A stretch of DNA of 13,308 nucleotides from an uncultured Ruminococcus sp. Its GTDB lineage: Bacteria; Bacillota; Clostridia; Oscillospirales; Ruminococcaceae. Every line of letters starts with the position of its first letter. The first letter of the stretch is position 1. The position numbers and the translations under genes were made by a program. The stretch lies in contig CAJTOG010000054.1 of NCBI GenBank assembly GCA_910577575.1, forward strand, positions 1 through 13,308, given 5' to 3'. Of the stretch, positions 6,782 through 13,308 are shown in pieces. Below the pieces are notes generated by a model. It saw only the letters and a list, made by a program, of their open reading frames with translations. It made no database searches and was not told the DNA's origin.

Positions 6782-8183
6782 TGTATTCACCATATTTTTC
6801 ATCAAGCATCTGTTGAAGTTCATCATAAGGTTTTGAAAGTTTATCATATATTTCACTGATACCATATTCACTGTATGACACATTTGTAATACTTCCATTT
6901 TCAATCGAATAAACATTCAATCTGTCCATTATTTCATATTTGTCCATATAACATTCAATAGCTCTTAAAAATTGAGGACTATGAGTAGTTATCAGAACAG
7001 TAAGATTTAAAGCTTTTTGAAGAATAATAATAAATTCAGCATATTTCAATTGCCATTCAGGGTGAAGATGTATTTCAGGCTCATCAAGTATAAGGATACT
7101 CCCTTCTTTAATGATTCCGAGACTAAGACATCTCTCAATAACAGCCATTGACTTTACGCCAGTAGAAAGATTACGAACATCAAGTGCAGCTGCAATATCA
7201 TTATCTTTAAATCGAATGGTATAATCATTAGCTACAAATTTTCCATTTAAGAGTTTGTTAAGTTCTTTAATCATTTCTGTTACTTTCTTTTCAGTTTGGA
7301 TGATATCCATTCTTGAATCATTTGATTGAGAATGTTTTGTCCATTTTTTTAATGATTTGGTTAATGATACAGCAAAATTTCCTGAAAGCAACTGTCCATA
7401 AATATCATTATAGCTATTTGAAGGAGAAAGAATCGTTTTGATAAATTCTTTTGATTTTATTATTGGATTGCTGAGCAAATCAATAACCCGAGGATTTTCT
7501 ATATATATTGGAATACTATCACTATTAACAATAAATTTCTGAATCGCTTCTGTACATTTATCGTTTGATGAATAATTCATTGATAATTTTCCTTTTATAT
7601 CATCATAGAATTCTATATAGGCTTCTTCACAGGAAATTTTAGTTATTTGTCCATGAAATACTTTTTCTGTTTGAACAGAAACAATATCTTTAACTATGTC
7701 TTCAGTTGAAATCTTACACAAATTCACCAAGATAGTTTTCCAAGTTGCTTTTAAACCGTCAAATTCGCAAAAGTTCTTGTCTTCTGTTACATTATTTATT
7801 TTGAAAAGATTGATACAATTTTCAAAATATTCATCAAACACTTTTTCTATATTGGAAGAATCACATTTTTTTAAACGAGCTTTAAAGTTTTTCTTTATTG
7901 TTGAAAAATATTTTTCTGAAAACATTTCATCCGATGGTGTAAATTTTTTAAAAGTAAACATTAACTGTTTATGAATTTCATCAAATTCATTACCTATTTT
8001 ATCGCTTTTTTGATTATTAGCTATTTCTTCATTATCTAAAAATGAATAGAAAACATTATATAGTGCTTTTCCGATTGTAGATTTACCTGAATTATTCTCT
8101 CCACAGATAACAGTAATACCTTCAAGATATATTTCAGCTTCTGAAAGTTTTCCAATATTTTTAAGTTTTAAAACTTTATTCAT
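6774..8183 (-). CDS. ABC/OLD-like AAA ATPase of defence-like module 2
   Basis: This 469-residue protein is a paralogue of the module 1 ATPase. Walker A is GENNSGKST (28-36), the signature NLSTGVKS (338-345), Walker B SILILDEPEIHLHPEW (362-377) and the switch histidine is in TTHSP (399-403). The two ATPases also share the opening KNIGK and GITVICGEN, an N-P-x-V-(V/I)-D motif before the second half (NPRVID here, NPFVVD there), and a C-terminal acidic tail after EIYDK. It is about 60 residues longer, the extra length lying in the helical insertion. No TOPRIM domain is present. The ATG follows AAGGGGAAAG at good spacing. The gene has its own promoter with an extended -10. It overlaps its nuclease-like partner by 8 bp, implying coupled translation and probably a complex. 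The defence role is inferred. Confidence 0.9.
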   Translation of the reverse strand: MNKVLKLKNIGKLSEAEIYLEGITVICGENNSGKSTIGKALYNVFYSFLDNEEIANNQKSDKIGNEFDEIHKQLMFTFKKFTPSDEMFSEKYFSTIKKNFKARLKKCDSSNIEKVFDEYFENCINLFKINNVTEDKNFCEFDGLKATWKTILVNLCKISTEDIVKDIVSVQTEKVFHGQITKISCEEAYIEFYDDIKGKLSMNYSSNDKCTEAIQKFIVNSDSIPIYIENPRVIDLLSNPIIKSKEFIKTILSPSNSYNDIYGQLLSGNFAVSLTKSLKKWTKHSQSNDSRMDIIQTEKKVTEMIKELNKLLNGKFVANDYTIRFKDNDIAAALDVRNLSTGVKSMAVIERCLSLGIIKEGSILILDEPEIHLHPEWQLKYAEFIIILQKALNLTVLITTHSPQFLRAIECYMDKYEIMDRLNVYSIENGSITNVSYSEYGISEIYDKLSKPYDELQQMLDEKYGEYND

Positions 8184-8236
8184 AACTTTCCCCTTTTAAG
8201 TATAAGTTTAAATTTATATTATATTATTAACAAATT

Positions 8237-8368
8237 TTATATGATTATTCTTAATATGCTCATCTTGATACATATATTATAGCACATTTTTATAAAAAAG
8301 CAATACTTTTTTGTGATTTTCTTTGCGAGCAGACTTTTTCCGCCCATCCATGGAATAAAACTTTTCAT
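8237..8368 (-). pseudogene. 5' stub of a phage DNA adenine methylase (D12 class)
   Basis: A strong AGGAGG (8375-8380) precedes an ATG at 8366-8368 whose frame begins MKSFIPWMGGKSLLAKKI. This is the characteristic start of phage Dam-type N6-adenine methyltransferases, with the aromatic-x-GGK motif that helps bind S-adenosylmethionine. From about residue 19 the similarity ends, and the frame runs through AT-rich sequence to a TAA at 8237-8239, 43 codons in all. More than 200 residues of the usual enzyme are missing, including the DPPY motif, so no methylase activity is possible. The promoter of ATPase module 2 lies inside the divergent tail. This looks like a junction where module 2, or a deletion, replaced the rest of the methylase gene. 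Confidence 0.78.
8276..8303 (-). promoter_or_regulatory. Extended -10 promoter of ATPase module 2
   Basis: On the minus strand TTGCTT (8298-8303), a 16-bp spacer and TATAAT (8276-8281), with TG one base before the -10 (TGCTATAAT). It lies about 90 bp before the ATPase ATG. It should drive the module independently of the prophage late operon, which ends at the terminator just upstream. Confidence 0.75.
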
Positions 8369-8381
8369 AAAAATCCTCCTT

Positions 8382-8420
8382 AAAAAAACAGTTCCTCGAT
8401 TTTGGAGAGACTGTTTTTTT
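8382..8420 (-). terminator. Rho-independent terminator after endolysin B
   Basis: AAAAAAACAGT (8382-8392) is the exact reverse complement of ACTGTTTTTTT (8410-8420), with a 17-nt loop. On the minus strand the stem ends in a run of seven T. It starts 2 bp after the M15 gene and so closes the tail-lysis transcript before the methylase stub. Confidence 0.85.
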
Positions 8421-8422
8421 AC

Positions 8423-8986
8423 TTATTTTTCCTCAAGCGTGCCCTCGTAGGTCACACCATCAATTGTAAGCGTGATATTTTTTTGGCTTTTATTTACTGT
8501 AGTCGGATAAACGTCTGTTTTTGATAATCCGTAGTATTTATAGAAATCATCAGTCACGGAATAAGCAGTTGTTTTAACTTCGTCGCCTTTCCAGAAATTA
8601 GCTGTGCGTGTATCAACATGGGTTGCCGTGTATGTAGAATCTATATTTGCAATACCGCCAAAGCCAATATCCTGAGCGGCACAGCAAACTTTCTTGGAGC
8701 TTATTCTGTTGCCCTTCTGGTCATAACACACAATATCAGCCGCACAGCCGTTCACGTGTTGACCACTGCCAGAACCGCCTACATTCCTGTCGTGTGATGA
8801 ACAGCGGTAGCCTGAATTGATGATGATTTTCGAGCAGTTCATGGCAGTATGGAGCTTTTCAAGATTGTCCACAAGTGTGGTATCAAGCTTTGTATCGTGC
8901 GAACCTCCGCATTTACAGCGAAACTCTGAAACATTGAAGTGTGTTGTGAGCTGTGTTTTGTCAGTTGATTTAAAAGTTTTAGTCAT
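8423..8986 (-). CDS. M15-family zinc D,D-/L,D-peptidase, phage endolysin (copy B)
   Basis: The 187-residue M15_3-type peptidase is the last gene of the lysis module. Zinc ligands are H77 and D84 (GQHVNGCAAD) and H123 (HVDTR); SGYRC is at 58-62. It is the expected partner of the holin upstream: the holin opens the membrane and this enzyme cleaves peptidoglycan peptides. GGAGGA lies 8 nt before the ATG. Compared with copy A, residues ~51-160 differ at only about four positions, although the DNA has many silent changes. The first ~50 and last ~25 residues differ much more. The copies are therefore old or came from different phages, and both catalytic cores are kept intact. Four cysteines outside the active site (CKCGG, VCCAAQ) are shared by both. 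Confidence 0.92.
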   Translation of the reverse strand: MTKTFKSTDKTQLTTHFNVSEFRCKCGGSHDTKLDTTLVDNLEKLHTAMNCSKIIINSGYRCSSHDRNVGGSGSGQHVNGCAADIVCYDQKGNRISSKKVCCAAQDIGFGGIANIDSTYTATHVDTRTANFWKGDEVKTTAYSVTDDFYKYYGLSKTDVYPTTVNKSQKNITLTIDGVTYEGTLEEK

Positions 8987-9044
8987 TTAATTTTCCTCCA
9001 TTTTTTATTTTCTGTAGAAACTATTATTTTAGTTAACAATTCAT

Positions 9045-9491
9045 TCATATTGATATATCTTCAAGTTCTGCACGTTCTTCCAGCACATTCATATAATTTT
9101 TCATATACACAAGCTGTGTAAAAAGAAGTTCATAGGAACATTTTGGCTTGAAAGGTAATGTTCCGGCTTTATATTTTTCAAGCATTGCTTTCAGTCTGGT
9201 ATATCTGATTTTCAGCTGAATATATTCAGCTTGGAAACGTTCCTTAAAATCATCGCTTTTCATCAGGACAGCAGTATCATACAGCAGATTTTCTCCGGTT
9301 TTACTGTATGCTTCTTCAAATTGTTTTTCAGGAGACCATGAAATATATCCGTCACTATACTTCACAAGATACCCTTTATCTTCCGGATTTTCATCAGCCG
9401 GAATAGTCCAGCCTCGATATGCGTTATATTCTCCTCTTGTCATTGGAACAGTTTCAAGCTGTTTTATACCTACATACTTTTCAAAATTCAT
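9045..9491 (-). CDS. crAss001_48-like phage protein
   Basis: 148 residues in two parts. The N-terminal ~65 residues (KYVGIKQLETVPMTRGEYN, then YLVKYSDGYISWSP) resemble a short module common in phage proteins, ending where such proteins describe an F-E-E-A-Y segment. The C-terminal ~75 residues are helical, with the pattern FKERFQAEYIQLKIRYTRL ... LLFTQLVYMKNYMNVLEERA, matching the family named crAss001_48-related, whose function is unknown. It lies between holin and endolysin B on the same strand and 14 bp after the holin, with a perfect AAGGAGG, so it is probably made late with them. No membrane segment or catalytic motif is visible. Confidence 0.7.
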   Translation of the reverse strand: MNFEKYVGIKQLETVPMTRGEYNAYRGWTIPADENPEDKGYLVKYSDGYISWSPEKQFEEAYSKTGENLLYDTAVLMKSDDFKERFQAEYIQLKIRYTRLKAMLEKYKAGTLPFKPKCSYELLFTQLVYMKNYMNVLEERAELEDISI

Positions 9492-9505
9492 AATTTAATC
9501 CTCCT

Positions 9506-9697
9506 TCATTCTTCGGGCAGACCTGCAACGCTTGTAAGCATGGATAAAATTCCAGCCAGAACAGATGCAGAACCAACAGCAATCCAGTTCACATCACCCA
9601 TCACAGCAGATGTTCCGATAGTTGCAGCAGCAGTCTGAGCAACAGTTTTTACTGCTCTTATAATGGCTGCTTTAAGCCATTTTTTCCAGTTTCTCAT
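9506..9697 (-). CDS. r1t-type phage holin
   Basis: 63 residues, the usual size for this holin type. A basic amphipathic N-terminus (MRNWKKWLKAAIIRAVKTVA) is followed by an alanine/threonine-rich hydrophobic segment (about 18-33). A second hydrophobic segment, IAVGSASVLAGILSMLTSVA (39-58), ends with the typical AGLPE tail. Such proteins make holes in the cytoplasmic membrane and release the endolysin. The start overlaps the upstream gene by 4 bp (ATGA), and AAGGAG lies within that gene, so translation is coupled. Endolysin B is the second gene downstream. Confidence 0.87.
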   Translation of the reverse strand: MRNWKKWLKAAIIRAVKTVAQTAAATIGTSAVMGDVNWIAVGSASVLAGILSMLTSVAGLPEE

Positions 9698-10014
9698 GCA
9701 TTATTCTCCTTTTCTGTCGGCAGTTCCATAAAATCAGCGTGTAACTGCGTCATTACGCCATTACCGCCAAGTCCGTGATACTGCTGGTACATATTTTCAA
9801 AGTTTTCCTTGGCATAAATCGGAGCATATCCCAGTTCAGTATACTTATTGTAATTGTGTAACATACGGTCACGCAACAATGCCTGCACTCCTGATTCAAC
9901 AGCTTTCTGACGTGTTTCCTGATTCCTCAGACGTGTCAGGATAGCTTTTGTACCGATTCCGAGTATGCCTGATGCGGACAGGACTGAAATTATAATTGTG
10001 ATTACATTCTGCAT
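9694..10014 (-). CDS. Membrane-anchored phage lysis-module protein
   Basis: 106 residues with one N-terminal hydrophobic segment (about 3-25, ITIIISVLSASGILGIGTKA). A basic linker and a soluble part follow, with GVQALLRDRMLHNYNKY, a G-Y-A-P-I-Y motif and GLGGNGVMTQL. I know this pattern from small proteins placed next to holins in Firmicutes prophages, often labelled holin-like or hypothetical. Its exact role is not established. It could assist or regulate the holin. The stop codon overlaps the holin start. A clear AGAAGGTG ribosome binding site precedes it. Confidence 0.7.
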   Translation of the reverse strand: MQNVITIIISVLSASGILGIGTKAILTRLRNQETRQKAVESGVQALLRDRMLHNYNKYTELGYAPIYAKENFENMYQQYHGLGGNGVMTQLHADFMELPTEKENNA

Positions 10015-10032
10015 TTTTTCACCTTCTAAAAT

Positions 10033-11064
10033 TTATTCATAAAATTCTATTTCACAGCATTCCGGAAAAGATGTAGCTGAATATTCACAGTCCAATGCTA
10101 TTTTTATGGATTTCAATGCAGTACCTGAAAAGCTTCTGTTTCCGATTTTTTTTACTGATTCCGGTATTATAATTTTCCTCAGTTTTTCGGCATTTTCAAA
10201 AGCTCCAAGAATCAAAACCGCTGTCGAACGCATTGTAATAACAAAATTTTCTTCGTAATTATTACCAAAAAAGGAATCAATGATTTTACCATTTGAATCA
10301 AAGTAAAAACCAATCATACTTGAAACGCAATTATATCCTGATTTTTCAGCATTTAGCACATATGTATTATCTGTTTCGAGGTCATAGAAAATAACCGGTT
10401 CAGCAGTCGACTTAACAAGCATTGTTCTGCTGTCTGATGAAGATGTAAACATTTTTTCAGTTGATATTTCGCCGTTTTTTCCGACTTTTATATTTTGCAG
10501 TGTATCAGGACCGTTGGAAAATTCAGAAATTTTGATATTCGCATCTTCGATAGGATTTCCGTCCTCATCAGTAACAAGCACGCTGATTTGGTTATTCAGG
10601 TTGATTCTTTCAGGAAGATACTGTCCGTCATACTCAACTTCACCATTGAGGTCATTTGTGAAAATCTGTGACCAGTACCAGCCATATTCACTGTCAGGAC
10701 TGTAGAAAACGCTCATACCCATATGAGTTACATTTTCATTTGTGATTGCTGCCCAGTGCTTTGATGAGTTTTTCCATTGCTGAAAAATTTCATATACAGT
10801 AGATTTACCACAAGCTAAATTCTCCGCAAAATAGCCATATTCAAACTTGTTATAGTCAATGACATCTGAGCAGTATTCACCGTTTGGTCGTGTATGCGAA
10901 TAACTTACAGAAGCTTCTTCCGCACGGATTTTCGCACATTCCTGCAAATATGGTACAACATAAAGCTCACGCAGTCCAAGAGCTTTTCTTTCGTCGTTGA
11001 CCATGACTGCCATATTATTAGCGAGTACAAACAACTTGAATTTTGCAGGCAAATTTTCACTCAA
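10033..11064 (-). CDS. CAP-domain phage protein with Ig-like and leucine-rich tail
   Basis: 343 residues in three parts. Residues ~10-138 form a CAP/SCP (PR-1-like) domain, with MVNDERKALGL, the conserved H57 (SYSHTRPNG), E81 (FAENLA), H103 (SKHWAAI) and THMGMSVF, closing with WYWSQIFTND. Residues ~158-180 (ISVLVTDEDGNPIEDANIKI) are the start of a carboxypeptidase-regulatory-like beta sandwich. Residues ~281-320 (LGAFENAEKLRKIIIP, then VKKIGNRSFSG) are BspA-type LRR_5 sequence. There is no signal peptide. The start is a TTG overlapping the upstream tail-fibre gene by 8 bp, with GGGGTGG at 6 nt spacing. Position suggests a virion surface protein, perhaps binding or trimming cell-surface polymers during adsorption; this is inference. 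Confidence 0.8.
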   Translation of the reverse strand: MSENLPAKFKLFVLANNMAVMVNDERKALGLRELYVVPYLQECAKIRAEEASVSYSHTRPNGEYCSDVIDYNKFEYGYFAENLACGKSTVYEIFQQWKNSSKHWAAITNENVTHMGMSVFYSPDSEYGWYWSQIFTNDLNGEVEYDGQYLPERINLNNQISVLVTDEDGNPIEDANIKISEFSNGPDTLQNIKVGKNGEISTEKMFTSSSDSRTMLVKSTAEPVIFYDLETDNTYVLNAEKSGYNCVSSMIGFYFDSNGKIIDSFFGNNYEENFVITMRSTAVLILGAFENAEKLRKIIIPESVKKIGNRSFSGTALKSIKIALDCEYSATSFPECCEIEFYE

Positions 11065-12481
11065 TTTCTTCCACCCCTTCCGGAATCTTTACTGATTCAA
11101 CCTCTGTTTCTGAAAATGCTCCGCTTCCGATTTTTTTGACTGGTAAACCTTCGATTTTTGACGGTATTTCAACATTTACAGCACTTCCGGTATAATTTTT
11201 AATTGTATCTGAATTTGCTGTTTGATAATCGGATATACACATCTCATACCAGACCTTATCTTCAAAATCGTATGCAAGATAGCCGTCTGTACACTGAATT
11301 TTCTCAATCCTGTTTTCATGCGTCAGACCGTCTGACCACTCCTCATTTTTTTGGATTCTGTTCCACTGACTTATAGTGCCTTCATATATGATATTTTTTA
11401 ACGATTCACACTCTCCGAAAACTGAAATTCCCAGTGTTTCGGCTGATGCCGAAATTATTACTGAATTAAGACCTGTACAACCGTAAAATGCCATATCTCC
11501 TATATTTCTGCTTCCGATTTTTAAAGTTTTCAGTTTCACGCAGACAGAAAAAGCACCGTTCCCCACAGATGTGATATATGGCGGTATTTCGACGGATTCC
11601 ACTCCTGTATTATAAAACAGATTGTCGCCAATGGACGTTATTCTGTCCTGAATTTCAAGTTCTGTAATATTCTCATTACGGGCAAATGGAGACGGATTAT
11701 CACCGCTCATAGGTGATGTATATTGGTAAGTCTCACCGGAACCCGTGAGTTTCAGCAAGCCGTCAGAAAAAACCGCATAATAAACGTCATCACCGCACCG
11801 CCCTGCATCGATAATATCACCGCAGATAACTTTCACGATATTATACAGATAGTTTATTTTTTCCTGTAATTCCTGTACTTCGGATTCAATTTTCATTAAT
11901 TCAGTAACCTGCTGCTGAAGCTCCAGAGTTTTCTGTGTGTATTTCTGAAATTCACCCATAAGTTCAGAAACCTTGCATTTTCCGAGAATACACTTACAGT
12001 AACCGCAGATATTTTCATCGTTTCTGTGGTCAAACCAGTCATATTCTGAAAGGTTTGCAGCACCCGGATTCAGTCGTATATTGTACAGAATCAGTCGTTT
12101 TTTATAGTCGTCAGGCTGAAATTCTACTGTTGTGGGATTTTCGGCAGGTGTTCCAGCAGTTATTTCGATATGCACATCACGCACATCTTCAGAAGTATCG
12201 CAGACAATGGAAACTGCCGCATATCGTGGCAGACTCTCGTCCATATATTCCGAAAGACTGATTGAATGATGTGCGTCACTTATGAAATAATGCCCGTTTA
12301 TCCATGCTTTTCCCGTTCCGAGCAGTATATTCATACCGTCGGCAGAAATAATTGAAAAACAGTCGCCGTAATTATCCTGAATGCCGTTGCAGATGATGCT
12401 TCCCAGATAATCGCAGAAGTTTTCTGCACTGTAAGTCCTGTCAAGACCCTTTGAATTGAAAAATCCGTATGAAAATGCCAT
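11057..12481 (-). CDS. Phage tail-fibre/baseplate protein with BspA-type LRR
   Basis: 474 residues. The N-terminal ~150 residues (MAFSYGFFNSKGLDRTYSAE, GMNILLGTGKAWINGHYF) match the widespread attachment domain of siphovirus baseplate and receptor-binding proteins. A coiled coil follows at about 175-215 (heptads in ELQQQVTELMKIESEVQELQ), typical for trimeric fibres. From ~268 onward there are LRR_5 repeats (ITSIGDNLFYNTGVESVEIP, VGNGAFSVCVKLKTLKIG, IGDMAFYGCTGLNSVII). The BspA-like insert YEGTISQWN is at ~366, and a last repeat ends abruptly at IPEGVEEIE. The LRR part is probably the host-binding tip. A GGGGGG ribosome binding site precedes the ATG. Cysteine content is high for a tail protein. 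Confidence 0.85.
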   Translation of the reverse strand: MAFSYGFFNSKGLDRTYSAENFCDYLGSIICNGIQDNYGDCFSIISADGMNILLGTGKAWINGHYFISDAHHSISLSEYMDESLPRYAAVSIVCDTSEDVRDVHIEITAGTPAENPTTVEFQPDDYKKRLILYNIRLNPGAANLSEYDWFDHRNDENICGYCKCILGKCKVSELMGEFQKYTQKTLELQQQVTELMKIESEVQELQEKINYLYNIVKVICGDIIDAGRCGDDVYYAVFSDGLLKLTGSGETYQYTSPMSGDNPSPFARNENITELEIQDRITSIGDNLFYNTGVESVEIPPYITSVGNGAFSVCVKLKTLKIGSRNIGDMAFYGCTGLNSVIISASAETLGISVFGECESLKNIIYEGTISQWNRIQKNEEWSDGLTHENRIEKIQCTDGYLAYDFEDKVWYEMCISDYQTANSDTIKNYTGSAVNVEIPSKIEGLPVKKIGSGAFSETEVESVKIPEGVEEIE

Positions 12482-12617
12482 TTTTTGCCCCCCTGTATTT
12501 TTATAAATATGAACTTTTTGTTAATATCTCCTTCTGAAATGCCTGTATTACGTTATATCTTTCATAAATAACTTTTAAATCACAATTTATTCATATATTA
12601 CTTTCTGTAAAATGTCA

Positions 12618-13308
12618 TCAATGAATTTTAAAAGTCGGAGTGAGATTTCTGCCATTCCGGTCAAAACTTTCAATCATGCCAACAAGCTGAATTTTCGGCT
12701 GTGATAAACCGAATCTCTTGTGCTGAACAGTGACGTAATCACCAACAAAATAATCCTTATTATACTGATACTGCCGATTGTTAACTGCAATTGTACTCTC
12801 GCTTTTTTCTGTGACCGGTACAAGATTTTCTGCACCTCTTTGCTTTAAAATTGCCGTATATTCACTTTTTGAAATTTCCGTCGACACACCATTTGTCTGT
12901 ACTTCATTGGATAAATCCTTAGCATCAACATATACTTCGTAACGTTCCAATAACTGTGGTACTTTATCACCATTATAAAATATTGTACGTTTACGCTCTG
13001 TACCCTCACCGCTTCCCAAAATATAGGCAAAATTTCGATATTTTGAGTAATCCAGAGCATAATCGAATGACAGAAGATTGTTGTATAAATCAGAAAAAAT
13101 AATATGCTGATTTTCGTCTTGTAAAACACTTCTGTCCATACCTTCCGATAAGTCAAAAATCAGAGAAAATCCGCCGTTTTCTTCACTTTGCAGACGCATA
13201 TTTGCCGTACCGCCGATAATTTCACAGATTTTGTAAATCCACTCCATCAGATTGGCATAACTGATTTGCAGACACGTCTTGTTTTCCCAGCATTTTCCAC
13301 TGATTCCG
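12618..13308 (-). CDS. Siphovirus ReqiPepy6 Gp37-like tail protein, 5'-truncated by window edge
   Basis: The frame is open to the window end, so the first part of the protein is missing; about 229 residues are visible. An internal ATG at 13245-13247 exists, but the coding sequence clearly continues upstream (SYANLMEWIYKICEIIGG). The pattern FDLSEGMDRS, ALDYSKYRNFAYILGSGEG, RYEVYVDAKDLS, then YFVGDYVTVQ and a conserved end, fits the Gp37-like family of Firmicutes siphophages. These are tail-tip/baseplate proteins encoded just before the receptor-binding protein. The gene order here agrees. The downstream 135-bp gap to the tail-fibre gene is AT-rich and holds no clear gene. Confidence 0.82.
   Translation of the reverse strand, partial: GISGKCWENKTCLQISYANLMEWIYKICEIIGGTANMRLQSEENGGFSLIFDLSEGMDRSVLQDENQHIIFSDLYNNLLSFDYALDYSKYRNFAYILGSGEGTERKRTIFYNGDKVPQLLERYEVYVDAKDLSNEVQTNGVSTEISKSEYTAILKQRGAENLVPVTEKSESTIAVNNRQYQYNKDYFVGDYVTVQHKRFGLSQPKIQLVGMIESFDRNGRNLTPTFKIH

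Noticed and set aside
6782..6916. 45-codon upstream extension of the module 2 nuclease-like gene
   Set aside because: It lies entirely inside the ATPase gene in another frame, has low-quality sequence, and ATG 6781 has a good overlap and ribosome binding site.
7696..7974. Plus-strand frame of 92 codons
   Set aside because: Antisense shadow of the ATPase gene, without ribosome binding site or recognisable motif.
2823..8183. Assignment of the ATPase modules to OLD, Gabija, Septu or PARIS
   Set aside because: No TOPRIM domain follows either ATPase, no HNH motif or helicase is seen, and the partners instead show a D...EXK core.
12845..13156. Minus-strand frame of 103 codons inside the Gp37-like gene
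   Set aside because: Alternative-frame shadow of a gene with clear family pattern.
1..13308. CRISPR array, tRNA gene, integrase or att site
   Set aside because: No regularly spaced repeats, cloverleaf-like sequence, recombinase motifs or clear flanking direct repeats were found by eye.

Overview
The window looks like the lysis end of a prophage in a low-GC Clostridia chromosome, most likely Ruminococcus or a close Oscillospiraceae relative. This rests on the AT-rich composition, the strong AGGAGG-type ribosome binding sites, the type of siphovirus tail, holin and lysin genes, and many phage pseudogenes. No integrase, att site, tRNA, rRNA or CRISPR array is visible, so the prophage limits are not defined here.

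Right part (about 8.4-13.3 kb, all minus strand, read from right to left): an ordered late-gene cluster. It holds a ReqiPepy6 Gp37-like tail protein (cut by the window end), a tail-fibre/baseplate protein ending in BspA-type leucine-rich repeats, a CAP-domain protein also ending in such repeats, a membrane-anchored lysis-module protein, an r1t-type holin, a crAss001_48-like protein and an M15-family zinc peptidase (endolysin B). Several of these genes overlap by a few bases. Just after endolysin B lie a terminator and a strong ribosome binding site leading into the first ~19 codons of a phage DNA adenine methylase, which then breaks off.

Centre (about 2.5-8.3 kb): accessory cargo that is more AT-rich than the tail genes. 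It has two related two-gene modules. Module 1 (plus strand, 2823-4710) and module 2 (minus strand, 5906-8183) each pair an ABC/OLD-like ATPase lacking a TOPRIM domain with a downstream protein carrying a PD-(D/E)XK nuclease-like signature. In each module the two genes are 1 bp apart or overlap by 8 bp. The ATPases are clear paralogues; the partners share little beyond the nuclease-like core. I infer that these are anti-phage or abortive-infection modules carried by the prophage. I do not recognise them as a named system. Between the two modules lies a broken GH25 lysozyme gene.

Left part (1-2.5 kb): a second, diverged copy of the M15 endolysin (A), a frameshifted XRE-family regulator with a palindromic operator-like element over its promoter, about 1 kb of decayed sequence, and the 3' part of a third PD-(D/E)XK-like gene entering from the left edge. 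Lysin-type genes (M15 A, GH25 pseudogene, M15 B) therefore alternate with defence-like cassettes. This suggests that the position after the endolysin has repeatedly received cargo and lost genes.
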